64,000 nt of DNA from Closterium sp. NIES-65 (taxonomy: Eukaryota > Streptophyta > Zygnematophyceae > Desmidiales > Closteriaceae): the NCBI GenBank assembly GCA_948144175.1, contig CANXME010002513.1, positions 51,001 through 115,000 of the forward strand, written 5' to 3'. Under the pieces are notes generated by a model. It had not been told where the DNA came from. It did no database searches and worked only from the letters and a program-made list of their open reading frames with translations. Shown here in pieces: positions 23,117-38,700 of the stretch; position 1 is the first letter of the stretch; each line of letters begins with the position of its first letter. A program made the position numbers and the translations under genes.

Positions 23117-26100
23117 TGCTGTTGCTGCTGTTGTTGTTGCTTCTTCACGTCACTCCCCGCCATCCTCCCCCGCCCTGCCATCGCCTCGCAACCTCCCCGT
23201 TTCAAAGCAGAAGCAGCATTAGACCCAGCAGCACCACCCGCCTTCGGGACCAGCCGTACGGGCGACGCCCGTCGTCCGGCTAACGGCAGCTCCGTCGCGG
23301 GCGCGGGTTCCGCGCGCTTATCCTCTACGCGCTTGTCCCCCGCGCCCTGCGCCGCGCTCCTCTCCGCGGCCTGCTCCGCGCTCGCTGAACGACTCAGCGC
23401 AGAGCGCGCGGCGGTTGCGGCGCGCGCAGCAGCAGTGGTAGCAGTCGCGGCCGCAGGCGCGGGGGCAGGAGCGGGCGGGCTTTCGGACAGGCGGAGTTCG
23501 GGAGGGCGGGCGGTGGAAGCGGAGGGGAGGATGGGCTGACTGATGGTGCGCGTGGGGAGCGCGAGGTGCGCGGGGGAGTGAAGAGAGGGCGCAGACGGCG
23601 CAGAGGGGAGCGAGGGCGCGAGGCGGAAGGGCAGAAGGGGACTGGAGGGCGGGAGCAGAGTGGCAACAGCCGCGGAGCCAGGCGGCTGGGGGGAGGCGCG
23701 CGTGGGGAGCACGCGGGAGGTGTGGAGGGGCGGGGAGGGCTGGAGCGCAGATGCGCGGGTGGGGGAGGAGGGAGGGCGGGCGGAGGAAAAGAGAGGCGCG
23801 GAGGTGGGTTCGTGGGAGGCTGCTCGGCGCAGCATCATTTGGTGGGGCGGTGGGGGGAAAGGGTGCGCGGTGGCGGGAATGGCGGAAGATAAGGAGAGGG
23901 CTGCTGCTGCTGCTGTTGCTGCTGCACTCGCGGCACCGGCATCGCCAGCTCGTGCAACATCATTGGTTGTTGTAGCTGCAACTGCGGCGGCGCGTGTGTC
24001 GCGCGGAGGCGCAGATGCGACGGCGGCCACCGCGGAGGTGCAGAGCGCGAGGAGAGTGGCGGCCATTGCGGGGGGCATGGAAGGGCGTGAGGTCTCAAGC
24101 GCGGCTCGGTCGGGCGGCAGACGACGCTCGGACGCAAATTGTACGTCCAACGGCAACGCGACACGTGGCAGCATGAGCGAGAGCTCGAGCGCAGGCATTG
24201 GCTGTTGGAGAGGGTGCGAAAACGACAAAGAGAGAGAAGGGAAGGATGAGAATGAGGGGAAGTGACAAGGCCGAAAAGAGGAGCGGTGACGTCTAGCAGG
24301 AAGGACGAAAAGAGCAGCGGAGATGGCGGAGAGAAGGGGAAGGGGAGGGGAGGGGAGGGAGAAGCGGGTTGGGACGATATAAGGAATTGAAGAGGTCGAG
24401 GAGGGCGGAGGGAAAGACCCGCCTATAGAGGGCCGGGGTGAACGGCGGAGAAGCGGGCGCGCGCTTACCTGCGGCTGGCCCTCAACCTCCTCCCGCTCCG
24501 CCCTGTCCTGCGCGCCGAGCTTGCTCCTCCTCTCCTGCGCTCCACCGTGCGCCACTCCGCAGGCTCCTCCCGCCGCGCCCCGCTCTCGCTGCGCCGCCAC
24601 GTGTCGCCGCTTGAACGGCTGCTCATCCGCGTCGCTCTCTTCCCTCTCTTCCCCTTTCTCCCCTCCCGCTTCTCCCGCTCCGGGAGCGTCTCGCGTCTCC
24701 AGCAGCATGAGCTCGCATCGCTGCTGCCCACCCTCCTCCGCCTCCGCCTGCTCTCTCTCCTGCCGCTCCAATATCATCTCCACTTCCTCCCCCTCCCCCT
24801 CCCCCTCCGCCACCTCGTCTTCCTCCCCCATCTCTTTCCCCTCTCCCCCCTGCTCCCCCACCACTTTCACAACCTCCTTCTTTTCCTTCCGCAGCAGCTC
24901 CTGCTCCCTGTGCTCCTTCTGCTCCTTCTGTTGCTCCTGCCGCACAAGCTGCTGCCGCCTCTGCGCCTGCACCTGCTCCTGCTGCTGCTCCAGCTCATGC
25001 AACTGCTGCTGCTGCTCCTGCTGCTCCTGAAGCTGCTGCTGCAGGTGCTGTTGCTGCACGCTGCTGCGGCGCTTATCGTCCGTCTCTTCAGAAAACAGGT
25101 CCGTGCTGCCGGTGCCCGTGTTCGACTCGCTCGTATCCACGAACACCAGGTCGTGCGCCACCTCGCTTGCGCTCACCGCCATCATGCTCCGCGGAGCCTC
25201 CCCCAACCCCACCTGCGCGCACGAGGGGAAGCGGATTGGCCAGATGAGTACAGGGCGGGACTTGCGAGGGACCGCGAACAGAAAGTCAGCGACGCGAGTG
25301 AGCAAGAATTCAACGGCGCGAGTAAACAAGTCGACGGCGCGAGTAAATAACAGGTCAACGTTGCGAGTGAACAAAAGCGTGGAAACAGTCGAAAGGCAGA
25401 GCGGGTCGAGGGAGGAAACCGAAGAGTGCGGAGAGTGCGGAGAGGGCGAAGAGTGCGGAGAGGGCGGAGAGTGCTCACGGATCGGCGGCGGCGCCACATG
25501 TGCGTCCAGAGGTTGAGGAGCTCGTTGGTGCGCAGCGGCTTCACGAGAAAGTCCGCGGCTCCGAGGCGCAAACACTTGACGACGATCGCCATCTCGTCGC
25601 GCGTCGACATCACTGCGCGCCGTGCAAGGAGACGGGCCACGAGATAAGAGGGGCGGGCGGGAGGGGAGAGGAGAGGAAAGAGAGAGAGGGGGGGAGGAAG
25701 AAGGAAGGAGAGGGAAAAACAAGATGCGTATGAGAAAGGTCCGCCCAAGAGCAGAACGCGTCGGAGAACCGAGCCGGAAAGAAGATTTACAGCTGGCAGC
25801 GATGATGACAGCCGGCAGCGACGGTGCGGAGTAGTAAAAGAAGCGGAGGAAGTAAGGCAATGCGAGGAGGCATGCCAGGCAGGAACAAAGCGGAATGACG
25901 TTAACTGACTGACGTTAGCCGACCGACGTTAACGGACTGACGATAGCCGACCAGTGCGTCGACCGACGCTAGCCGACGAACGGTAAATGACAGACGCTAG
26001 GAGACCGAAGTTAGCCGACAGACGCTAGCTGAGAGACTATCCGTGAGCGTGGGTAGCGGAGCACGTACTGACGATGGGAATGTTTTTGAGGCGCTCCTCG

Positions 26101-26650
26101 CGCATGATGATCTTGAGCATCTTGTACCCCTTGCCGTTCGGCAGCTCCACCTCCGCCAGAATCAAATCTATCGTGTCGCTCGACGACCGCAGCAGCTGCA
26201 GCGCCAGTCGCGCGTTCTCAACGGCCGTGACTGGAGAAGGAAGGGGGTTCAGGAAGGCGGCGATGTAGGAACGAGAGACGTTGATATAATTGAAAGATAC
26301 TGAATCGGTTGATCGAAGCAGGCACATAACTTGGTACGTGGCATGTCGTGAATCGACGGAAGGGGACTCAAGGTGACGAATTAAGACGTATTTTCTACGT
26401 GAAAACGTCTGAAAACGTGTGAGAACGAAATAATATATAAGAAAATCGATCAAAGGAATCTGTCGCAAGGCGGAAGCGGCGGCGCTGACGCACCTCGGTA
26501 CGAACAGCGGCGAAGCAGCTCGAGAACATTTTGACGTGACTCCGTGTCCTTATCCGACAGCAGGATGTGCACGTTGCTCCTCTGAAACGTCGCTACGTCG
26601 CATGGCCGGCGCTGCTCCTGGCCGGCCGATGGCACGATGGCTCCTGACAT
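20785..26650 (-). CDS. TOC1: TOC1/PRR1-type pseudo-response regulator, core clock protein
   Basis: A nuclear clock transcription repressor. I model five exons with GT-AG sites: 26650-26494, 26230-26069, 25612-25479, 25212-24469 and 24201-20785. They sum to 1538 codons including the stop, with matching phases. The pseudo-receiver is residues 26-151: the phospho-acceptor Asp is Glu79 (ILAEVELP), Lys131 of VKPL is kept, and it ends [13 protein letters not shown], which is diagnostic of TOC1 among PRRs. Next comes [17 protein letters not shown], matching the segment after the TOC1 receiver. The CCT domain (residues 1462-1504; [20 protein letters not shown], then VKGQFVRK) is followed by an acidic tail, also as in TOC1. 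Exon 4 is Gln/Glu-rich; exon 5 opens with an EAR-like LELSL (404-408) and holds a CAG-encoded polyglutamine of about 65 residues (22112-21912). At 1537 residues it is about 2.5 times Arabidopsis TOC1. More introns in the open final exon are possible. Confidence 0.93.
21912..22112 (-). repeat. CAG/CTG trinucleotide tract encoding polyglutamine in TOC1
   Basis: About 65 Gln codons, interrupted mainly by CAA and a His. There is a pure CAG stretch of roughly 28 codons around 21962-22047. Shorter tracts in the same exon lie at about 21688-21745 and 23078-23140. Confidence 0.95.
25880..26036 (-). repeat. Degenerate minisatellite in TOC1 intron 2
   Basis: Variants of GACCGACG(T/C)TAGCC recur about ten times through the intron, just after the donor side of exon 2. 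The next intron (25213-25478) also carries short repeats (GGCGCGAGTAAACAA and GGAGAGTGC). Confidence 0.75.
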
Positions 26651-27152
26651 GAATTTGGTGCGTTCTGATAAATACTATTCTAGTAAAGTCACGCGTTATG
26701 ACGAACAGTTTGTAACGAAATATATCCGTACCATTCTACACTGCCTTGATACTATAACAGCTGGTGCAGGCTAAGCAGATACGCAGAGCTTACTATCAAC
26801 AAGAACGCAGTTCAAAGCTGTGAATGGAACGCTGGCAAGTGTGAGAGTGATCTACTGGAGCTAAGATTAGAGCAGACCCGTAGAGAGGAGATGTGGGGGA
26901 CGGAGGTTGAGTGGGGGATGAGGAAAGAAGACGGGCAGGGAAGGAGATGGAAGATCCAATACGCACGGGAGAGTGGTTCACAGGAAGGCAGACCTCTCGC
27001 GTGGGGGAGTCTGACAGCAACGCGACAGAGAAACCCTCAGCTTCCGGTGGCTGCCCCCCTACAAAAGAAATATCTGAACCCACGGATCTGTATCTCCTGG
27101 ACGTTGGAAAAAGTGGGAGCTTTTTTTGTTCGGGGAGGTTGTCTTTCGCTGA

Positions 27153-27158
27153 CACGTG
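27153..27158. promoter_or_regulatory. G-box CACGTG
   Basis: It lies within TGACACGTGGA, the same 11-base word as the second G-box 318 bp away. G-boxes bind bHLH (PIF) and bZIP factors in plants. Confidence 0.55.
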
Positions 27159-27470
27159 GAATGAAGCAATGGACGCAATGCGGACAACTGGGCTTAGCCA
27201 TTCTCTGGGCTGCGTGTGACGTGGAGGCTAACGTTCCCTGACTTACCCCAACCTCCACCAAACCAAGGAAATTTATGGTCAGCACTAAAAGCATACAACG
27301 AAAAGGTCCCGCCCCAACCATTATATCGAATAAACTATATATTATGCAGCACTAACTTTGATGTTTGCTTCAATACATTGCTATCTGAAGTGGAAAGGTG
27401 GCTGCGAAGCCCGATCAAACGGGTAGAAAATTGCTTATGATCAAACCCACTCAATGTGACTGCTGCATGA

Positions 27471-27476
27471 CACGTG
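27471..27476. promoter_or_regulatory. G-box CACGTG
   Basis: The second TGACACGTGGA word, 35 bp before the first Evening Element. Confidence 0.55.
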
Positions 27477-27510
27477 GATGGAATGCATGTCAACCTTTTG
27501 AACGGGACGT

Positions 27511-27519
27511 AAAATATCT
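27511..27519 (+). promoter_or_regulatory. Evening Element AAAATATCT
   Basis: A perfect match, 861 bp upstream of the TOC1 start codon and about 1.28 kb upstream of the ZTL-like start codon. Confidence 0.65.
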
Positions 27520-27845
27520 AACGAGCTTGTGTGCCCCAAACCCCAAGAAGTATCTTTATCTCTCTATCTTGCGGCCAAACAGATTGCCTCTCCGCCACAA
27601 CTAGGATATTTAAAATGCGTCTGGATCGTTTTGTGGCTTGAAGGAGCTCTTCCATCATCACCAGCCACGAATGCCAAATGGATGAATTTATGCTCCTGGC
27701 TGCGGGAAGTTGTCCCGGCTGTTCAACTGTTCAACTCCTGCACGCGGAAAAGCTGGGCTAGGAAAGCCAGGTTGTGCTACTACAGAGCGGTGATGCTAAA
27801 GGAGTTGCATGTGCACAGCGAATGAAAGGAGCAGCCGACAGGAAG

Positions 27846-27854
27846 AAAATATCT
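27846..27854 (+). promoter_or_regulatory. Evening Element AAAATATCT, first of a close pair
   Basis: A perfect match, 942 bp upstream of the ZTL-like start codon. It lies 21 bp from the next copy in the same orientation, which places the two on the same face of the helix. Confidence 0.7.
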
Positions 27855-27866
27855 GCACTTTTTTAT

Positions 27867-27875
27867 AAAATATCT
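27867..27875 (+). promoter_or_regulatory. Evening Element AAAATATCT, second of a close pair
   Basis: A perfect match, with a near-miss (GAAATATCC, 27917-27925) 50 bp further on. Confidence 0.7.
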
Positions 27876-28775
27876 GGGACTTTTCGAGTGCTGTTGGTGG
27901 CTGTGGAGCTGCAAAGGAAATATCCTAAGGGATAACGGGCAGCTCCTATGTCATGGTTCATGTGTCCGTGGCATTCGAAATGAATGGCCGAGATGCTTCC
28001 GTTAGCGGCTGGACACCAGAGTTCTGCACCAAGAAGCGTGGGCAAGAGGGAAAGTCTGTCAGAGGCTGACGTGACGGAAATGCAGGTTCAGGAGTGGACA
28101 GAGCTAGGGTTTCATCCATCCACCATGCGGGAACCACACCAGCTCGCCGTCACCATTCTGCTTCTCTTCGCTTCTCTTCTCTTCCCTTCTAGAGAGTTCA
28201 TCATCAGCATTTCCTGTGAACAGTGACTTGCTCTCATCAGCAGTTGTCTAGGGAATGCTTCCTTATCAGCGAGTTCCTAGAGCAAACCCTCATCCGTAGT
28301 CTCATGTCTCCAGTTCTTGTCAAGTAGCTATTGGTCCCAGTAATCTCATAACTCCTTACTAACAGCCCATGATTACATCCGTGAGATTTATCGGGGATAT
28401 TCTTGCGGGCGTTTACCCTAGTGCTAGCAGGTTCTTATTGTTTCACCGTAGATGCCGCACCTAGGCTCCATGGTTGGCCACCGCCTACTTAGATTCAAGC
28501 TTAAGTTGTTCTGGGCCGAGATTTTACGCCATTTCGATCCAGGTCGGCTCGATTCATCGTAGTCTGAAGCCTCGGACGCTAGTTGCTGTGCTTTTGGCAG
28601 CTTGAAACTGGTTGCGCTTGATCTGTATCGTGAAATCTCCACCTCTCAGCAATCAGCGACAGATACGTCTACTCGTCAGGGTCCCGAGTAGTGGTAAGAA
28701 TCTGTCAGCTATTTACACGCAGCATTTTTTAATAGCGTGGTTGAAAGCGGGTAGTTGTCCTGACTTTAGTGTTAG

Positions 28776-32031
<3,256 letters not shown>

Positions 32032-32729
32032 CTTTGCACTGTTTAGCATGGCGTCTCGCCTGGTGCACGTGGCAGCAGCTGATTGGCAGCACCTTGGCAA
32101 CTCCGATGGTGGTTCGGAGCCGCACTTGTAGCGCCCAGCAGTAGCAGCAGAAGCAGCAGCAGGTGAAGCAGCACGAGAGTAAGAGCTTAGGGTGATGCGG
32201 TAGGAAGCTGATTGATCACGGGCATAGTGCAGCATGCTTGAGGGGTCATGGAGTAAGGTGGGTGGGTCACGGCAGCCGAGCTGATGGGCTGCAGTTTTGT
32301 CACTTGCGTGCAGTGCAGCCAAGACATGACAGGCAGGCAGCAGACAGGCAGGCATACAGGCAGGCAGAGGGAGGCGGTCAGGCAGAAGAATCCAGGCTTT
32401 GTGGCATCTGATCGGCCTCAGTGGAACTGTTTACCGGTAGTTACCATGATTTTCGCTGGGATATGAACCGATGGCTGGCTGGTGGCACCAGTTTCAGACA
32501 TGTTGACGCACAGCTGTCCATTCCCCTTTCACTGTGTCAATTACAGTGTCCCTTACAGTATCAGTGCTGCTCATATATGGTAGTGAATTGACTGCTTTGC
32601 TCAGGTGAATATTGATAGTACACGCCTTTTTATTATACACATAAGAACATCTACAATACATACTGATAATAGCCTGTGTTATGTCAGGTGGAGGATGTGT
32701 AAAAAGCAACAGCATTCTATACATCTCCT
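32032..32729. other. Convergent 3' region between the ZTL-like gene and the EF-hand gene
   Basis: Both genes end toward each other across about 700 bp. A small GGCAGGCA-type repeat lies at about 32326-32385. Nothing else is recognised. Confidence 0.6.
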
Positions 32730-35700
32730 TCACAACGAGCCAGCATTGGGTGGCCGAACCTTGGATGTATGCACCACAAGAGGATTCTTCTCCAACTCCT
32801 CAGCCATGGATCGGAACACGCCTCTCAGAAACACATTAAACTCGGCTCGCTCCACCGACCCCGACCGGTCGAGATCAGCCTTGAGAAAGAATCTGTCGTA
32901 CACCTCCTCGGCGTTGCGTGCGTTGTGGGGGGGCAGCCCCCACATCATGCCGGACCGCGCCAGCCCTGCACTGATGTCCGCCCGTGACAGGCAGCGCTTT
33001 CTTGACACGTCCCACGAGGTAAAGGTGTCCTCACAGATCTTCTGGAAGAGCCGCCGGTCGCCCAAGATCTGATGGGGGGAGAGGTGGGAGGGGAGAGCAG
33101 GAGAGGGGGGAAAGGGTGTGGATTGAGAGGGAGTGGGAAGAGGGGGAGAGGCAGCGCTTCCAGGACACGTCCCAGGAGGTGAAGGTGTTCTCCCAGATCT
33201 TCTGGAAGAGCCGCCTGTCCCCGAGGATCTCAAGGGGGGAGAGGTGGGAGGGGAGGGCAGCGGGGAGTGAAAGGGGTGGTGAGTGGGTAAGAGGTGATGC
33301 TTCCTGGACAGGGCCCATGCGGTGAAGGTTTCTTCACAGATCTTCTGGAAGAGCCACCGGTGTCCCGGGATTTGAGGGTGAAGAGGGGGGGAGAGGGGAG
33401 AGGGCGAGGGGGGGAAGGGTGAGGGTTGAGAGGGAGGGAGAAAGAGGGGAGAAGGGGGAAAGGGAGAGGGGAGCGGGGGGATGTTGTGGGGGTGAGGAGC
33501 AGAGCAATGGGTATTGCTGGAAGATTGCAGAAAAGGGGAGTGGAAGTTTGTCTGACCTGTGGGTGCTCGTTCTAGCAGCGTGCCACCCTCTACAGCCCTC
33601 CCCATGCTCTCGCTTCTCCCCTCCCCTCCCCTCCCTTGCCCTCCCCTCCCCTCTCACCCATTGCACCTGGTGCAGCTTGCTGCCGTGCAGCACCTGCCCT
33701 TCCTCCTCCTCGCATCCTGCACATCACCTGTTCATCCGTGCCAGTACCCTGCCCCACTTCACCCCCCTCCCCTCCCCTCCCCTCCCCTCCCCTTTCCCCA
33801 CCCCACCTGGCGCAGTTTACTGCAGTGCAGCACCTGCCCTTCCTCGTCCTCGCATCCTGCACTTCACCTGTCACCTCACTGCCCTCCCCCGCCCAACCAC
33901 TTTCCCCCACACCGCACCTGGCGCAGTTTACTGCCGTCCAGCACCTGCCCTTCCTCCTCCTCCTCCGGCTTCGCTGCCAGCCTGCCCGCCAGATCAGACA
34001 CCGTGGCCTGCAGCGGGTGAACGCGTGAAGGGGGAGGAGGACACAGGAGGCTTGTGAGTCGACTAAAAAATCACCTCAATCACTGGCTTGACTGGCTTGA
34101 CCGGCTTGACTGGCTTGACTGGCTTGACCGGCTTGACTGCCAGCCTGCCCGCCAGGTCACACATCGTGGCCTGCAGGGGGGTGAGGGGCGAGGGGGACAA
34201 AGGAGACCAAATGGGTCAACTAAAGAATCATTTCAATCACCTGCTTGACTGGCTTGACTGCCAGTCTGACTGCCAGTCTTCCCGCCAGTGGCCTGCAGAG
34301 GGTGCGAGGGAGGGGGATCAAGGAGGGGATGCAGTGAGTGAGGGAGCGGGAGGGCAATGGAGGAGGGTGGAAAGAGGTGTCTGGGAGGGGAGGAGGGGCA
34401 TGGGTACGCCAAGATGGGGTGGAGATACAGGGGATGTGGAATATCTCAGTATAAAACCCTCCTCCACACAGCCCTACCTACCCCACACAAACCTCCCTCA
34501 GACAAGCCTCCCCCACTACAAGCACACACGCGCATGAAGGCAGTGAACTGGTCTCGTGAGAGGTCCATATGGCCCAGCCTTCCCCACACAAGCCCCCCTC
34601 ATACAAGCCTTCCCCATATACGCCCTCCCCCCATACAAGCACGCACGCGCATGAAGGAGGTGAACTGGTCTCGTGAGAGGTCCAGACGCCCCAGCCTTCC
34701 TCACACAAACCCTCCCCACATACAAGCCCCCCACATACAAGCCCCCCACATACAACCCAACCCCCCTCCAAACAGCAGCATGCACGCGCATGAAGGAGGT
34801 GAACTGGTCTCGTGAGAGGTCTAGAGGACCCAGCCTTCCCCACACAAGCCCCCCCACATGCAAGCCCCAACCCTCCTCCCCTCCCCTCCAAACAGCAGCA
34901 CGCACGCGCATGAAGGCAGTGAACTGGTCTCGGGAGAGGTCCAGACGGCCCTTGCCGTGCGTCATCACCAGCTGCGCCACCACACTCTCCGTTGATGCAC
35001 TCCCTGCACCGCAGAAAGAGAACAAGAGACAGAGAAGGAGTGGTGATGTGTGGTGGAGAGGGGTGCAGTGGAAAGGGAAAGGTCCAGACGGCCCTTGCCG
35101 TGCGTCATCACCAGCTGTGCCACCACCCTCTCTGTTGACGCGCTCCCTGCCCAGTATAGAGAGAACGAGCGATATAGAGAGAGGAGGGGTGATGCGCGGT
35201 GGTGAGGGGTGGGGTGGGAGGCAGAGAGGAGGAGGTCTACCAGTGAAGCTGCAATGCACTCATGGAAGAGGGTGTGCAGGCCCATGCTCTGCACCATGGT
35301 GGAAAGGGTTGGTTTGAGCTCTCTAGCAACCACTACATGCAACCACTCTACACGCAATAGCACGTGACTGCAATTTACTCGCGGCAGAGGGTGTGCAGTC
35401 CCATGTTCTGCACCGTGGTGGAGAGCGCTGCTTTCAGCTCACTACCCGCCGCTACCTACCCGCCACTACCTACCCGCCGCTACCTACCCGCCACTAATGC
35501 GGACATAAACTGAGAGATGGCACTCACGGCATTTGAGACGTCTCAAAAGCACTCACGGCAGAGCGTGTGTAGTCCCATGTTCTGCACCATGGTGGAGAGC
35601 GCTGGCTTGAGCTCGCAGGAGGAGATGGTGCCGCTGCCGTCGGTGTCGAGGCTGCTGAAGAGAATGTCGATGAGCGTTGCCAGCTCGCCCTCCTCCTCCA

Positions 35701-38700
35701 TCAGCCGCTGCATCTTCGCCCCGTCCGCCATGAACTGCAGTACGGGGTCGTCTGGAGTGCATGCAAAGGGACATGGTAGGGAAACGGGGCAGGCAGGGAA
35801 TGAGCACACGTGACGGAAGGCCACCCATCCATCCACCCGCCCACCCGCCCACCCGCCAGCTCGCCCTCCTCCTCCATCAGCTGCTGCATCTTCGCCCCGT
35901 CCGCCATGAACTGCAGTATAGGGTCGTCTGGAGTGCGGGGGATGGGTGGCAGGGGAGGAGGGGTGGCGGAGAATGAGGCACACGGGAAGGGGTGGCGGGG
36001 GAAGTCCGCCAAGAAGTGCTGCCACGGGATAGGGCTGCCTAAGGCACACGGGAGGGGGTGGGGTGGGACGCGCACATCAGGGGAATGGTGACAAGGGAAG
36101 GGGGAGATGGGCATGCGGGAAGGGGGAGATGGGCATGCGGGAAGGGGGAGATGGGCATGCGGGAAGGGGGAAATGGGCACGCGGGAAGGGGGAGATGGGC
36201 ATGCGGGAAGGGGGAAATGGGCACGCGGGAAGGGGGAAGGGGATGCGGCAGGGAATGGGCCATGGACCACTCACCGACCCACCCAACCATCCACCCATGC
36301 GCTGCAGCACGCGCATGTGGCCCCCACGAGCTCCCCAATCACACGCTCACGCCCACCCACACACCCGCCTTCCCACCCACCCAACCTCACACCCACGCAC
36401 ACGTCCTCTTCTCCTCTCGCGCACGCACCATACACTCACTCGTCCATTCCCTTGAACCCGCACGCACCATGCACGGCGTCCCCCATGCGCTGCAGCACGC
36501 GCATCATGGCATCCACAAACTCCTCGCACGCCACCTCCTGCTCCGCGCTCTCCCAATCACCACTCCCCGCGTCCCCCGCAGCATTCCCAGCAGCAATCCC
36601 AGCAGGCGCTATATTCCCTCGTCTGCGCGCCGATTCTAACAACGCTTGGGATTCCCGTTCCCCTCGTCTTCCCCCCACCCCCGGGCTCCCCGCGGAGAAC
36701 GTCCGTCTGGGCGACGGCAGCCCGCTCGTCTGCTCCGCGCGCTTTTGAGGCGCCTGAAAAGACGTCCGCCGCGGCGACGGCAGCGCGCTCGTCTGCTCCA
36801 CGTGCGCCACCACCGCGCGCACCGCCTCGCGCGGAACCCGCCCCCGCCCGTCCTTATCCATCTCTTGAAACTTCTCCTCCAAAAATCTCCGCACGCGCTG
36901 CCCGCCGCCCTCCTCGCGCAGCAACGCGAGCAGCTTCGGCCCGTCGAAAACGGATTCTGTACCGTCGGATCTAGACTCCCCCTTGGGTTCCACGGACGAT
37001 TCGAGCACGAGCGGCGTCTCTTCCAGCTGCAGCTGCATGCCGATGAAGAGCGAGCGCAGCAGCGTGCGGAACTCCCCCTTGTCCACAAACCCGTCCAGAT
37101 TCACGTCCGCGGAGAGGAAGAGCGACGTGTAAACCTTGTCTGCTTCCGCGGCGTCGGGCGGAGGGAGCCCGTAGGCAAGGCCGAGCTTGCGGAAGCCGGC
37201 TATGGCGTCAGTGCACACGAGGTAGCCCTTGTGGGAGACGTCCCATTCCTCGAACATAGAGTCCGATACCGCCGTGAAGAACTCGTCGTCGTTCAGGATC
37301 TGGCAGGGGTCAGTGGGAGAGGGGAGGATATGAAGGTGACAGAGTGCATAGGGGCGGGGGGAGGCCGTAGGCGAGGCCGAGCTTGCGGAAGCCAGCTATG
37401 GCGTCAGTGCACACGAGGTAGCCCTTCTCCGCCCCGTCCCACTCGTTGAACATGGCGTCCGCCACCGCCGTGAAAAACTCGTCGCCGCTTAGGATCTAGA
37501 GGCAGGGGGAGGGGGCGAGGGCGGGGGGCAGGGGGAAGGGGGTTGACCTGACAGTGGGGGGGGGGAGACAAGAAGCCGCTGCGGGAGACGTCCCAGTCGT
37601 TGAACATGGCGTCCGCCACCGCCGTAAAAAACTCGTCGTCACTCAGAATCTGCACAGCGGGGTACAGAGGGGGCAGGGGGGAGAGGGGGGGTAAGGGGGG
37701 TTGACGTCCCACTCTTCAAATTTAGACATGGCGTCCGATACTGCTGTGAAAAAGTCGTCTTTGCTCAGAATCTGGAGGCAGGGAGGGGGGACAGGGCAGG
37801 GAGGGGGGACAGGGCAGGGAGGGGGGACAGGGCAGAGGGGATAGGGCGAGGGGGAGGATAGGCAGGCGAGGAAGGTGAGGGGCAAGGAGGGCAGAGGGAT
37901 TGAGAGAGGTGTGTGCATTTAGGTGGGGAGGAAGGGGACGGGAGGTAGGGGATTGAGAGCAGGCAGGGCAGAGCAATGCGGTGCAATGCGGTGCGTAGAT
38001 CGCGCACCTTTTTTATGTACGCGCCGTTGAGCACGGTGGCGCGCTGCGGCAGGTACAGCGGCGCGGCCTCGAGCTCGGAGGAGAGGTCTTTAAAGACGTC
38101 CAGCAGCAGCGCCGAGAACTCGTCGCGGCACAGCTCCCCGTCGCCGTCCAGACAGTACCGGTCGATGATTCGCTCCAGCACCTGCTCCTGGTGCTCGCGC
38201 GCTGATGGGGAGAGGGGGGAGGAGGGCGATGGGGAGCGGAAGAGGAGGGGCGATGGGGGGCGTGATCACAGGGGATGCGCGCCCGCGCAGCAGTGGTCGA
38301 TAATGCGCTATAACACCTGCTCTGTGTGCTCGCGCGCATAAGGGGGGGGAACGAAAAGGGCTTGGATCGAACCAAACTTATGCGCTTGGCTTCTTTTTCC
38401 TGCTTCTTCTTTTTCCTGCTTCTTCTTTTTCCTGCTTCTTCTTTTTCCTGCTTCTTCTTTTTCCTGCTTCTTCTTTTGCGAATTCTTTCATGTAGAATGC
38501 GGCTAAGGAGAATTGAAGAGGTTTCCCCGCTTACTGATTCCCGCACCGTCCCGCAAAGCCCCTCCCGAATCCTTTCCGCGCAGCCGCCCCGCACCAGCCC
38601 CCATCGCACATGCCCCTCGATCCAGAATTTAGGGAGCTCAGCACGAACGGCAGGGACGGCACGAGAGGCACGAGCAGGTCTCACCTTCGGCCGTGGTGCT

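Noticed and set aside
27529-27825. 98-codon open frame between TOC1 and the ZTL-like gene
   Set aside because: No recognisable domain, unusual composition, and it overlaps the Evening Element region. Most likely chance.
37355-37773. Partial copies of exon 4 as true alternative exons
   Set aside because: They keep acceptor-like AGs, but I see no convincing donor that would keep the frame. Called partial duplicates unless transcripts show otherwise.
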